Assembly: GCA_905182995.1 (NCBI GenBank)
Contig: CAJJDP010000137.1
Location: forward strand, 62,001-126,000
DNA: 64,000 bases
Reading direction: 5' to 3'
Origin: Paramecium octaurelia
Taxonomy: Eukaryota; Ciliophora; Oligohymenophorea; Peniculida; Parameciidae
A program made the translations under genes and the position numbers. The notes beneath the pieces are model-generated. The model saw only the letters and a list, made by a program, of their open reading frames with translations. It was not told the origin of the DNA and made no database searches. Below, in pieces: positions 10,437 through 22,775 of this stretch (position 1 is its first letter; the number at the start of each line of letters is the position of its first letter).

Positions 10437-11744
10437 ATGAAGATCTAGGTTTAGACTCCAGTAGTAGAATTAGATGGTGATGAAATGACTAGAGTATTAC
10501 ATTTCGATAAATTTAGATTATCTGGCAATAAATCAAAAAGTATTTGATATTCCCATTTTTGGATTTGAAGATAGATTACTATGATCTTGGAATGGAAAAT
10601 AGAGACAAAACAGAAGATAAAGTTACTATTGATGCTGCTAATGCAATCAAAAAGTATAAGGTTGGAATTAAATGTGCCACCATGTAAATGCTTGATTGTT
10701 TATCTTTAGTACCCCAGATGAAGCAAGAGTGAAGGAATTCAAGTTAAAACAAATGTGGAAATCTCCAAATGGAACAATTAGAAATATTCTTAATGGAACA
10801 GTGTTTAGAGAACCTATTATAATTAAGAATATCCCTAGATTGGTGCCAGGTTGGAAAGAACCAATAATTATTGGAAGACATGCATTTGGAGATCAATACA
10901 GAGCCACAGATTTTTTGATAAGTGAGCCAGGGAAATTAGAGATGGTATTCACAAACAAACAAGGATAAGTCACAAAATATCCAGTGTTTGATTTTGAGGG
11001 CAAGGGAATTTCAATGGGTATGTACAATACAGATGAATCAATAATTGATTTTGCACATTCATGTTTCAAATATGCAATCGATCGCAATTACCCATTGTAT
11101 TTATCCACTAAAAATACCATTCTAAAGAAGTATGATGGCAGATTTAAAGATATCTTTTAAGAAATTTATGATAAATATTACAAATAAACATTCGAACAAA
11201 AGAAATTGTGGTATGAACATAGATTGATTGATGATATGGTTGCGTATATGATTAAGAGTGAAGGTGGTTTTGTTTGGGCATGCAAGAATTATGATGGAGA
11301 TGTCCAATCCGATGTTGTGGCTTAAGGATATGGTTCATTGGGATTGATGACCAGTGTCTTAGTTAGTCCAGATGGATCAGTGGAAGCAGAAGCTGCACAT
11401 GGAACTGTTACCAGACATTACAGAATGCATTAATAAGGAAAAGAAACATCTACTAATTCTATTGCAAGTATTTTTGCTTGGACCAGAGGATTGTTGCATA
11501 GAGCCAAATTAGACAATAACAAGGAATTACACAAGTTTTGTACTACTTTGGAATCAAGTGTCATTTAGACAGTAGAAAATGGAATTATGACTAAGGATTT
11601 AGCCATCATTGTACATAGTGATAATAAGTAATTATTTCAATTTAGTTTAGTGTTTCAAGAACCAAGTATGTTAATACTGAGGAATTCATAGTCAAGGTTG
11701 GAGAATAGTTGAAGAAGAATTTAGGTATCAAAGCAAATTTGTGA
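10437..11744 (+). CDS. Isocitrate dehydrogenase, NADP-dependent
   Basis: Converts isocitrate to 2-oxoglutarate with NADP. It codes for 411 residues, the usual length for the eukaryotic homodimeric enzyme, after introns of 23, 26 and 23 bp. Landmarks: [88 protein letters not shown], the substrate/metal region [18 protein letters not shown], and the NADP-binding [11 protein letters not shown]. The N-terminus ([14 protein letters not shown]) shows no targeting peptide and the end (KANL) is not a peroxisomal PTS1, so a cytosolic enzyme is likely. It is followed 33 bp later by POP5. Confidence 0.95.
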
Positions 11745-11777
11745 GAGTATATAAATCAATATATAATTTAATTATAA

Positions 11778-12249
11778 ATGGTCAGGTTTAAGAATAGATA
11801 CTTTTTATGCGAATATATTCAAGAAAATCAGGAATGGGAATTTTCAGAGAGAGACTTGTTGAATGAGATAAAAGATCAAGTAGAATATCATTTTGGTTAA
11901 TTTGGGTCTGGCAAAATTTAATTTTCATTTTAAGGTAAAGGATTCGACAAATTGAATAGTGAAATATTTGAATTCTATTTCAAGATTGTTTATCTTGAGA
12001 GTGAGTAGAGAGTACAAAAGTATAATTTGGTCAACCCTCTTATTTATGAATATGTTTAGAGGAGTACCAATCAAAATTAGAACCTTAAGTTGTTCAGGCA
12101 CAATAAGAAAGTGTGAAATCAGAGCTAGGAGATTACTCACAAAATGGGTACATAAAATATTAAAATGTGATATGCCCAATCAATTGCGAAATACTATTAT
12201 TAGAGATTATAAATAAACTAAATAAATTCTACCTTAATTAACATAATGA
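11778..12249 (+). CDS. POP5: RNase P/MRP protein subunit POP5
   Basis: Protein component of RNase P and RNase MRP, which process tRNA and rRNA precursors. It has 148 residues after one 25-bp intron. It begins MVRFKNRYFLCEY, the standard Pop5 start (MVRxKxRYxLxE), followed by the Pop5/Rpp14 fold: YHFGQFGSGKI, RLFILRVSREYKSIIWSTL, and the highly conserved LSCSGTIRKCE motif (family form HVSGTIRxCQ). Length is typical. It is in the same direction as the IDH gene, with separate promoters likely. Confidence 0.9.
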
Positions 12250-12562
12250 GTTTTCATTATATAGAAAATGTATAATAGTCCAAAGAAACACTTTTGATAT
12301 GAAAAATTACTCATAAAACAATATCAAATATTAATTAAATGTTATACACAATTATAAGTCAAATTGTAAATGATGTATCTAATCTATTCTAAAAATAATA
12401 TTCAATGAAAATTCTACAGCATTAGATAGGTTAATTATGACGCATTTTACTTTGAGATACTGTTAGAAAGGAAGGGATACTCTTTATTAATTCCAAATTA
12501 TTAGATTTTTTAGAATAGTTTAAATTTGTAATGTTTATATAATAAGTAGAATAAAATACAAT
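12250..12562. other. Intergenic, no gene seen
   Basis: A 313-bp AT-rich space between the convergent POP5 and Cdc20/Cdh1 genes. Short open frames occur on the plus strand (for example 12341-12445), but none has a convincing protein or splice pattern. Confidence 0.5.
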
Positions 12563-14199
12563 TCATCTAATCATCTATGGTAATAAGATAGTGTTAGTAG
12601 GATGAGCCTATTCTTTTTTGGGGAATGCATTCCAGAATCTGAGGGTTTCATCACCAGCACCAGTAACAATAGTTTCACCATCTGGTGACATAGCTAAAAA
12701 TAGAACTCTTGAAGTGTGTCCCATAAGAGTAGTGACCTAAAATTAAAAGAAAAAGAATACTTTTTGTAAGGTAGGGTATTTCCAACAGACAATCTAATTC
12801 ATACTATAACCATGGGTTGATACGAATTCATTGACATTCTTACTGAACATCAAATTACAAACTTAAGATCCAGTGTCTATCCAATCTAATTATTCAGTAG
12901 TCAAGGTATTAAAGAATCGAATGGTTCTATCTGCAGTGCCACCACCTGATGATAATAATCCATGTCTATGAGGGGACCAAGCGATAGCTTTAACTGCTGC
13001 TTGATGTTGACTGAACTTAGCAAGTGGAATCTAAGAACCCATTCTCCAAACGAATAATTTATTATCATTTCCACCTGAAGCCAATTGGTATTCATCTGGT
13101 GACCACTTCAATCCGCAAATTTCCTATTTATGTCCTTCAAATTTACCAGTCTGTTTTTTCTATCTCGGATCATGTAATATTATTGATCTGTCTTTAGAAC
13201 CTGAACAAAGAGTCTAAAATTTATATCATATTTATACATGTCCACTCCATGCCAATGACCCAACTCTTGCTGAATGTCCTTCTATTACTTACATTCTCTT
13301 CATTTTCTCCTAATCGTATATGTGAATCTCACCAGAACCAGTTCCAATTGCCAATTGATTACCCATTGGATTCCAAATCAGTGAACAGACTACATCATTG
13401 TTTCCAAAATCACAAAATTTAGTCACTCTATTATTGTAGGCTGACCACAAATAGACGCAGGATTATAAAGCCACTGATAGGACATTCTAGGAACTCCAGT
13501 CTATCAAATTCAAATAAAAGTCATCTTATAATTGAGGAGCATCCAAAACCTTAAATGGAACCTTATTTATTTTTCTTTGACTATATTGGTAATCCAAACT
13601 ATTTTAGAACTGTTCTCTATATTCAATCAAATTGTTGTAGGTTTCCAAAACTGAAGGATTGATATCCTATAAGATCTTTCTTTTTTAAGGCGTATTGTCA
13701 TTGAATCTGAAGATGTTTTTCTATTCCCAATGCAACTCTTCAGTTTACAAGGGCTGTCCAAATACGTGCATCCTGTAGATATCCTTTAATGAAACATTCC
13801 CTTAATCTTTATAATCACTTCCTTTTTAAGGTTCCTAGTTTTCGTCCTCGATCTCTCGATATTGGAATTCCTCAATCAAAGTCTGTTTCTATCCACTCCT
13901 TAAGGGAATGTATCTGCAAGTCTTTCCTTGCTGAACTTACTTCTTTGGAGTACTATCTTATTCTATCTCAATTTAGTCTAAGATAACTATTAATTATCAA
14001 TACCTCCTTATTACGTACTTTGTATCTCTACTTTATTTAACATTTTGATAAGATCACTCATATCACAGGTCTTTGCCTTAATATGATGCGAATTTTCCTT
14101 GTTTTATTTTGAGGGGGATATTTGTAATTTATCCTCGAAGCACGAGACTTCTACGTCCATATTACGTTATTGTAACATTTTGATTGTATTCGTTGACAT
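12563..14199 (-). CDS. APC/C activator of the Cdc20/Cdh1 (Fizzy) family
   Basis: WD40 co-activator that brings substrates to the anaphase-promoting complex. It has 520 residues after introns of 26, 24 and 24 bp. The N-terminal region has a C-box-like [11 protein letters not shown] preceded by a TP site. About seven WD repeats follow, for example [53 protein letters not shown] and [20 protein letters not shown]. The protein ends in the Ile-Arg dipeptide (QMIR) that docks these activators to the APC/C. Both APC/C-contact elements being intact argues for a functional activator. Whether it is Cdc20-like or Cdh1-like is not certain. The LRSG after the C-box and the Fzr-like repeats make Cdh1/Fzr slightly more likely. 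Confidence 0.93.
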
Positions 14200-14406
14200 T
14201 TTAAGTATAAAAGGTATTTGCAAACAGATATTAAATTAATTTACGTTAAATTTTATTTTAAAACACGTTTATAAAGGCAAAAATAAATAAAATGTAATAA
14301 AAAACATCAAATTAATACCATTTCATAATTCTCACTTAAGGTTTAGGATTCATATACAGAATAGTATAAATATAAAAAAATATCATTTTTAAAAGAATTT
14401 TAGCAA

Positions 14407-16050
14407 TCATTTTAACTTATATTTGCGTAATAATTAACTAGATTGCTATAATGCTGATGGTTTTCCCCAATCTCTCAAATTGTTCTTAAGAATTGAATTG
14501 CTAATATCAAGGGCGACTCCTTAAAACCTCTTTGAACTCAACTAGGTTGTTTGGTCCTCCTCTGATTTTATTTCTAAGCAATTAAATTTTAATGTACTTG
14601 GAAAATAGAATGACTTATTGTTATTGTCTACTATTGTAGCATTCTCAGTCATCGTATGATTAATGTTTATCTAATTAGTATCTGAAATATTCAAATTCTT
14701 CTTTGTCAAGTATTGTTAAGTCTATGTTAATAAAATACTCATTATTGTTATTTTCTAATTCTATGTCCAATTATTTACACTCTTTTCTCGTCTATACAAT
14801 AATAAAAATATGATTTACAATTCCTATAGATCTATAATTTCACTAATGTCATCTTTGAAATTATTCTTTAAATATTCCAAATTGCTTGCTAAAATGGCTG
14901 ATAAATTAGCAAATTTATTGTCATCCAATCTTATGGTATCTAATTTTGTGAGTAGATGATTATTCTCATTTCTTAAAATTTCATTATCATTTTATAATTA
15001 GGCTATTTTTTTTTCCAATTACATAATTTCTGTTTCCTTAATCTTCTCCATCTATTAACGGGCCTCTTAAGAATTCAATTCCTAATGTTCAAATTCCTTC
15101 TATTCTAATTAGTCTTCTAAATCCTTGATTCTTGATGACAATTTCTTTATTAATTTCTAAGAAAAATGAGATCTTTTTGCTAATTCCTATTCAACTTACT
15201 TGTGTATTTCGATATCTCTTTTTAAACTTGTTACTTACTCCTATAACTTTGTATGCTCTCCCAATAATTTTCCAGTGTGTTTTGATTGGTATTCTAACTC
15301 TGTAGTCATTTAATAATTTTATAAAACTGTTAATCTAGTGGTTGTTTCCAATTATTCCTTTTATTATGCTCGCTCTGATAACTTGGTTTCCTGAACCTTA
15401 TTTTCCATCTCTTTCCTCAATTGATCTATTTAATACATAATCATTTCTATACTTGTTTCCTTGACCTTCTCTTTCTCCTTATCTGCCAATTCCCTCTGCT
15501 TGTCTCTCCTTTCTTACGCTAATGTTTCTATCAGCTTTTCTCTTTCACTTTCTAAATCCGCCTTAGTTTGAAGAAAACCATCAATCTTCTCCAACCTGGC
15601 TTCCAAAAACTTTATTTTATCTATTAATGGTTATTTATCTGTCTCAAAGATTTGTCTTTATTTATCCATCATTTTTTCTAGTTGAATGAATACTTCATCT
15701 TACTATAATCTTCATCTATATCAAACATTTTCCTTTGCAATACCCCATACTCGTACTCAATTTTTTGTTTCTCCTCTCTTAACTCCTCCTTTTCCTTTTT
15801 ATGAAATTCAATCAAGTCTATAAATTCTCTTTTATCATCCGACAACCTCCTCTTCACTAGCAAATTCTCATTGCCGAACATATCTCTTTCCTATTCCCTA
15901 TTTTCATATTGCAACAAGTTACATTCTATCAAGACGATCCTTCATATTTTTGTGAGTCGAAATTGCCTTCATCCTATCTCTTCTTTATGCATCCAACTCC
16001 TATGCCAACACATCCTAACTTAAATTTAATCCTTTTATTGACTTAGACAT
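14407..16050 (-). CDS. Long coiled-coil protein, CFAP157/BBOF1-like
   Basis: Codes for 521 residues after introns of 25, 26 and 27 bp. Almost the whole protein is coiled coil. It starts MSKSIKGLNLSQDVLAQEL. Near residues 60-110 is KRRLSDDKREFIDLIEFHKK, and further on are QEQVTSLKRDIEIHKQVEQ and ELAKRSHFSQKLIKKLSSRI. The last of these resembles the conserved segment of the CFAP157/BBOF1 (DUF4515) ciliary proteins. The C-terminal 100 residues are less helical and end WGKPSALQQSSQLLRKYKLK. I infer a basal body or axonemal protein, but the family call rests on motif resemblance only. Confidence 0.7.
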
Positions 16051-16225
16051 TATTAAAATAATTAATTTATATACGATAACATAACAATAAAATTAAGATC
16101 ATTCAATTTAATGAGTACATCTTCTTGGAAATGCTTTGAATTTAGCAATATAAATATATATTCTACATTATATTGAATTTAATCTAGATATAAAAATTGA
16201 AGAAAAATAAATAAAAAATTATTGA

Positions 16226-16914
16226 ATGATCAAAGGAACTCAAACACCCATAAATAAGGAGGAATTAAAAAAATTAAATCAAATTTTATAATAGCTCATA
16301 GATTCAAATGATAGTTTAGAATTTCGACAACCTGTTGACCACAAAACTCTTGGTTTGCATGATTACTTGATCGTCGTAAAAAAACCTATGGACTTGGGCA
16401 CTTGCTCTAAAAAATTATAAAATTCAGAGTACAAGTATGTAGAAGAATGCTTAGATGATATATAATCAATTTGGGACAACTGCAAGTTGTATAATGGTCC
16501 ATCTAGTGTAATCATACAATTTTATTCTAGTGGATTACTAAATTATCTGAAAAGCTTGAGAAATCCTTTAAAAAATATGTGAAGAATTATCTCCCCTTAG
16601 TTAATTTGCCATAAAGCTCAATAAAAGTGAAAAAGAGTACCGAAGACCCTGGAGTCTAGGAAGACACACAATAAACCATTTCTCATAACGAGAAAGTTGA
16701 GTTTTCCAACAATCTTAAATAACTGAATCCAGATTAAATTGGGGGCATCGTTTAGATCATTTAAACTAATAGTCCTAGTGCCTTCATTGTGGTCAATAAA
16801 GAGCGATTTTAGATCGTTATCGATAATATTGATTTTGATACTTTTGTAAAATGCTAGAATTAAATTTAAACTTGGATGACTGGAGAGGAAGTGAGTAAGA
16901 AGGTTAAATTATGA
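16226..16914 (+). CDS. Bromodomain plus ET-domain (BET-type) protein
   Basis: A compact 221-residue protein after one 23-bp intron. Residues about 25-115 form a bromodomain: FRQPVDHKTLGLHDYLIVVK with the PMDLGT ZA-loop motif and the Asn of CKLYNGP that contacts acetyl-lysine. Near residues 155-200 is an extra-terminal (NET) module, LNPDQIGGIVQIIQTNSPS followed by IDNIDFDTFVKCQNQIQTW, matching the LPPEKQGRVVHIIQSREPS and EIEIDFETLKPSTLREL pattern of Brd4/Bdf1. Such proteins read acetylated histones and recruit transcription factors. It is much shorter than animal BETs, with one bromodomain and no long linker. Confidence 0.88.
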
Positions 16915-17139
16915 ATTATATATCTATATATTATTTCACATTAACTTTACCTATTTTTGCTTCCTTATTAAGATGGACTTATATAATCCATTAAAAAAAT
17001 AACAATATATTTTCTAACTTTGTTTATTTAAATAGGATATTTTAGTCTAAATTAGGGCAAGCAATATATTTTTATTATATTATATTGGTTTAATATAGAT
17101 GTAGATGCATTTGCGGATTAAAAGTGACATAGTGTATGA

Positions 17140-17660
17140 TCAATACAATCTGAATTTACAATAATCGACTAGTTAAAGATTTTTGAAATCCGAACAGATA
17201 TCCTTTTCGCTATCATCATAAATGTGTGATGGAATGCTTTCAGAACGCAAACTTGATCTGTCTAGCTCATAAAAAATGAGGAGAAATCCTGCAAGACATC
17301 AATTGAATTCCTGTTATTCTTGGTTTCATGATGATAATTAGGATTTTGAGGAACATTCAATTTGGGGAGACTCTGGATAATTGCCTGTTGGAAATAGCAA
17401 AGAGAATTAATTGATATCATTTTTAGAGTTATATAAGTATAGATATGAAAGAACTTCAAAAAAACCGGTCTCGAGTTATAATGTTATATAAATGGCAAAA
17501 AAGTAATTTTCTTGTCATCATAATTAGACTCATTGGTAGACATCCTAATTCCAGAATTAAATATTGTGGGATCAATAAATTGCAATGGATTGATTTTCGA
17601 GATTGGAGTAAATGAATGTATTTTTTTGCCTTTCTGATTTTATATTTGTTTTAGATTCAT
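17140..17660 (-). CDS. Hypothetical protein
   Basis: Reads 162 residues after a 32-bp intron (GTCTTG...ATGAG) that joins NRNSID to LDRSSLRSESIPS. The C-terminal third is clearly coding-like (SHIYDDSEKDICSDFKNLQ, ending KFRLY). The N-terminus (MNLKQIQNQKGKKIHSFTPI) is basic. The central stretch HIYTYITLKMISINSLCYF is hydrophobic and could instead be an unrecognised longer intron. No family recognised. Confidence 0.5.
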
Positions 17661-18895
17661 CTTTTATAATAAAATACATTACAATCTAGTAGTAATATAC
17701 CAAATAGGATCTAACTAAGAGATATACGATATATCAATTACAGAATTCCATAGTAGAGTTAAGTATGTGAAATGTATTTAAGAAAGATTAAATTTATTTT
17801 GGAGCCTTTGAAATGTATCTAATGATGAGTTAATCAATAAAACAAAAAATATACAAGCTTACGATAATCAGTTTTTTCATTTTAGGTTATACTATTAAAA
17901 ATAAAAATTACAATATATAAATATATATAATTACAAGCATTCAAAAATGATAATCACCCTTCCATACATTTTCATGAAAGGAAAAGGGATGCAAATAGAA
18001 AACGCTGCCTATTCTTTAAAGAGAATTATAATAGTTCATAATTTTGATTGAGTTCTAAATGGATTTTCAATAGAAACATAGAGTTTATACTTTGCTCCAT
18101 AATTATCAGTAGTACTGTGGTAGATTGAAAAATTATTGAATCTAGTGGAAATAAAATTCGTTATTTCATAATATTAATGATAAGAACTTAGGATTCTTGA
18201 TAACATGTTTAAAGTATAAAAACATGCCATTTTATACAGAACTTAATCAAAAGAATAAAGGAAAATCATGAAAAGAGTTCAAATTGAATATGCTTTTTAA
18301 TTACAAAACTATAATCTATATTTATGATGTAATAGGAATAATAGGTATGAGTGTATAATTAAGAAAATGAAAATGATTAATCGAAGAGCTGACTATTAAA
18401 ATGCAAACACTTTCAGCTTAAACTGTTGTAAGAAGAGGAAATAAATAGCTCGAAATTGGAATTGAATAATAAATAAATTAAACAATAAGAAATAGAATAC
18501 ACTTTTATAATAATTATGAATTTAAAACTTAGAAAACAATTAGGACCTATTAATAACCCTGAATTTAATGATATACAAAATATCTAGAATGCAAAAGAAG
18601 CTTTGACTAATTGAAACTGATATAATCTAATTTTTCTAGATTATTGATAAAGAGAAATAATGAAACAAAAATAGTTAGAAGTGAAATGAATCATTGCTAA
18701 ATGCTCATTATCCAACTCTCAAAGCACAAAAGTGGAGAAATAGATAACAAATGAGTAGTATTGAGTTCTGATGAAAGAGATTAATCAATTGAGAACCTTC
18801 CATTTCATAACAAATACATATTAGAGATATTGAGGCATATAATGGAAGTCCGTATTAGTGTTGTGGAATTGATTTGATTAATTAAGATTTTATTT
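17661..18895. other. Weakly coding region, possible gene relic
   Basis: On the plus strand between about 18057 and 18880 short stretches look like real Paramecium protein in different frames. Examples are MDFQQKHRVYTLLHNYQQYC, KLLQEEEINSSKLELNNKQ, LGPINNPEFNDIQNIQNAKE and DQSIENLPFHNKYILEILRH. They are separated by TGA codons and frame changes that I could not reconcile with plausible introns. This pattern fits a decayed duplicate (Paramecium has lost many whole-genome-duplication copies) or a gene with several introns that I failed to place. Bases 17661-18050 show nothing I can support. Confidence 0.4.
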
Positions 18896-21800
18896 ATGAT
18901 GCTTAAAATTAAGTATTCCTATATCTCAACTCAAGTGCTTCGATCATAAAATGTCGTTAGGTTCGATGCTGAAATTAAACAATCGCATTTGTTAGGAGAG
19001 CAGTTTGGATAATAGGTGTTTGCCAAACTTAATCATGATCATAAGCATAACATCTTGACTCCAACAATGTTAAATCAAATTCATAGATTTTTGGAAAGTT
19101 ATGATTTGGATGAAGCAATAAATATAATTTGGTTGGAATGCTAATCCAAAGGAACAGATTTGAAATGTATGCAATTTTAATAACAATTAGACTTGTAGCA
19201 CTTATCCTAGTAAGAGAAGATTGAATATATGAGACAAATATAAAATTTGGCAGTCTATTTTGGAAAGTATAACAAAGTATTGATGCCAGTGATAACCGGG
19301 GAAGCCAGTGGATCAATGGCAGCCTTGGCATGTTCAACTCCATTCTAATTTTTCGATTAAAAAGGTGGAATACGATTTAATGATGTAAATAGAGGCTTCG
19401 TCCCTCATGCAGGGTAAAAATGCATAAGAGTATTAGTGCTTCATTTCATTTATCCAGATTGCCTGATTAGATGGGGCTGTATTATGCCTTGACTGGTCGA
19501 TGGTTGAAAAATGAGGAAGCATTAAACTTAGAGTTGATATACGGAAATTTGAGAGATAAAAACAAAGCTATTGATTACATCGATTAGACAACCTAATAAT
19601 ACAAGAACCCAACTACTGCAAAAATGTACCCTAAATAGGTGAAACGGGAACTTTAAAAATTCAAATATGGACAAAAGAAATTCTTAGAAAAGTTAAGTTA
19701 AGAAATGCTGATTAGAATGAAGAACGAAGATGCATAATAAGTGGCATAAGAATTATTGTACAAACTCAAAAGGTTCTAAGAAGAGAATGTTTTAAATCAG
19801 AAGCAAGAATAGCCTAAGTAAACCATTGCAAATCCGTATCTCCAATTTAAAATACTGAACATTGATAGTCTCGAAGAGATGGGAATAATATCAAGGGAGA
19901 ACCTAGTTAAAATGGATAAGGCCTTGATTGCTCGATGTTTCAGTGGAGATAGTGTGTAGGAGATCATGGAAAAATTGAGAGCTGAATAGAGTTAATTTGC
20001 TAAGGAGATCCTAAGGGAGTTGGAAGCATAGCCAAAATTATCACTTGAACTTACATTCAAGTTATTGAGAGAGGCAGAGAAATGGCAATGGAGAGATTGC
20101 CTAGTAGCTGAGCATAATGTAGCTTCGAATCTTGCTATAAGTGGTTTGATGGAGAAATAAGAAAGAGTAGATAACATCGATTCCTTTTTCAGTCATGTTA
20201 GTCCTTCAATTGATTATTTGCCAGATGCACTTGAACCAGTAAGAGACTTTTATGCTGAGTATCCTGAGAATATTCGAGTCTTTTTAAATGAGCAAAATCT
20301 AAGAAAGGGACTAATTGATAGAGCCAATTAAGAAGTGGATGTGGTTGCTTTTATGAAGAACAATCATCACATGATGGATGGATCAATCAGAGTTTCAGAT
20401 TTGAGAAAAATGAGAGTTGAACTTGCTGAATTGAAAAGGGAAGTAAAAATCAAAATGGACAAATTAAAGAGCATAGTTGGATATGAAGAAAACCTTAAGA
20501 AGTATGTAGAAGAAAGATAAGCATATTTGGATGGTATTAAAGATTTTGGAGTTGTATTGGAGGAATCAATGAACTCCTTCTTTGAAAAGGCTAATTAAGC
20601 AAGATTTAATGGTTATGCCAATGTGGCTAAGATTGCATCGGTGAAACCAAAGAGAGAATTATTTTCAAGAGTGAGAAATTCAATTTTAAATCACAAATTG
20701 ACTACAGATGATGATGAAATTGAAGCCATAAAGAAACAATAAGCATGGAATAGATCAATGTAGAGATTACTCATTTTCCCAAAAGATGATAGAAAATCCT
20801 TCTACGAGAATAAATTACCAGAAAAGATAGTGGATAGAGAAGAAACGGATCAAGTATTCAGAGCTAGAGCTACAAGAGAGAAATTTTATGAAACTAGATA
20901 CGGAGACCTTTATCAGGAGTTTAGTTAATAGGTCGATAAGTTTTACAGGAATATTGTTTAAAACGTCACACAATCAAACAAATTCGCTAACATATCGGAA
21001 TATTTAGAAGGGAAAGAGGTCAAGGAAATATTAGATCAATTGAAAGAGAACAAGGAGGAAATCATAATTAATTTATAAAAAGTACCCATTGCATAGGTGA
21101 ATAAGGAGGAATTAATAAATCAACTGAAATAGGAAATAGAGCAACTTAAATAAAAGGAAGAGATTCCAACTGATTTGGAAGGATTAATTCAAAGTGATTA
21201 GAATTTGAGCATAATTATGGAAGATTTCTTTAGATGTCCTCATGAGTTTAAGCCGTTATAAGTAATGTTCGAATAAATATTGATTTCAACTTATAGGATG
21301 AGAATGAAGAAATTCAAACATTTGAATGAATTACCAGTAATAGATGATCAGATCAATGAAGCATTAACCTTCGATTCATTCAAAGTCATCGAGAGTAATC
21401 TTATGTTTACTTTCTCATATGCTTTACTATGTAAGTTGGAGGAAATCTATTGTTCGTTAAAGTAAGGAGGCAATTTTGAAGTCTAAGCTTTGAAATTTTA
21501 ATAAGATTTTGGATTTTAGATCTAGAACTTTAAATAATTTGAAAAACTATTAGATTATTTGAATGGCAAAATGAGGGCAGCTGCAACATTGTATAATACA
21601 TACAGATAAAAGACTCTAGTTGAATCAGACAAATTGTTAGATTACATCCTTACTCTTAAATCTACTAAATAGCCAAGTTTCAAAGCCAAAGCAATTTATA
21701 CTAATCTTCTAAGTTTAAAGATCAAAGAAAACTATGAAAACTAAATCGCCTCTTTAGAAGAGAAACCCATCAGTTAAACTACTCCTGATGATGTTTATAG

Positions 21801-22673
21801 TGCCATAGAAAATAAGTAATACAGAATGAGCAAATTCTATAGATAAAATTTACCAAAATATAGAAGAGGCTCAATTTAGAAGAGAGTCCTTTTTAGAGAT
21901 GATCTTTATTTTACTACTAAAAAGGAAATCGAGATATATGGTAAAATATAAGGACTTAAAGCACAGAAAAGAAAGAGATTAATAATTGGAATAAATTATT
22001 AACTCAAACAATTGGATTTGATTGCAGAAAGGCAAGTTGAAATCACTCCAAAAGAACTTCAGTAATAAAAGGAGGATTTGGAAAAAGTGTTGAAGAAAAA
22101 ATGGTTTAGCTATCAACCTATTTAATAATGGTTTAAAGAATTGGTACAAGAAACCTTAGAAGAAATCTATCATCCAGATCTGATTCTATCTGAAACTGAA
22201 TTTAAGGAGTACGTCTAAGTGAGTTTCAATGCATAAAAGAAACTATTAGAATTGTTGAGAGCAGAACTTATCTTGGGAGTATAGAATGAGAGGGATGAGT
22301 TCATCCAAGAATAAAAGTAATGCATTCTAATTTATCGATTAGATTCAACCCAGAATTACCAGAAATTTAAAACTTAGCCTAGCAATTGACTGTTGCTGAA
22401 TCCTTGCATGTTGAAGGACTCATTGAAGAAATTGAACCAACTGAAACTTTATTTGTTGGAAAAAAAGGAACTACTTTGAAAATAGGAGGAAAACTTCCTG
22501 TTCAATTAAATGAGACTTAGTATAGAGAATTGAGAACCAAAATGATTGGAAGGGTTGAATATTTGGTGGGTGAATGGGCTCAAGAACCAAAACTCATTGA
22601 TCAAGTCGACATTGAGTTGTTGTATGATAAGATTCAATAGATTTAAGAGAAGAATAGAAACATAAAACGATGA
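18896..22673 (+). CDS. Large mitochondrial protein with HIBCH/crotonase-like domain (mS47 candidate)
   Basis: Codes for 1242 residues with only two introns (23 bp near 19418 and 26 bp near 22319). The start MMLKIKYSYISTQVLRSQ looks like a mitochondrial presequence. Residues about 20-230 are an enoyl-CoA hydratase/3-hydroxyisobutyryl-CoA hydrolase fold: DEAINIIWLECQSKGTDLK, VITGEASGSMAALACSTPF and GFVPHAGASFHLSRLPDQMG followed by YYALTGRWL. The catalytic Glu of the MPE-x-x-IGxFP motif is missing (here FNDVNRGFVP), so it is probably not an enzyme. The remaining 1000 residues are helical and charged and unlike HIBCH. HIBCH-like proteins are built into mitoribosomal small subunits as mS47, including in ciliates and plants, so a structural mitoribosome role is the best inference. 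Confidence 0.7.
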
Positions 22674-22775
22674 CTAATTTTATACATTATATGAGAGTAT
22701 TAAAAATATAATATTTTAATATGATCTGTTAAATTAATTACAAAATTATACTTATAAATCATTGATCCTATATTA

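Noticed and set aside
17263-17294. Apparent frameshift at a T6 run (minus strand) in the gene at 17140
   Set aside because: A 32-bp intron, GTCTTG...ATGAG on the minus strand, joins the two frames exactly.
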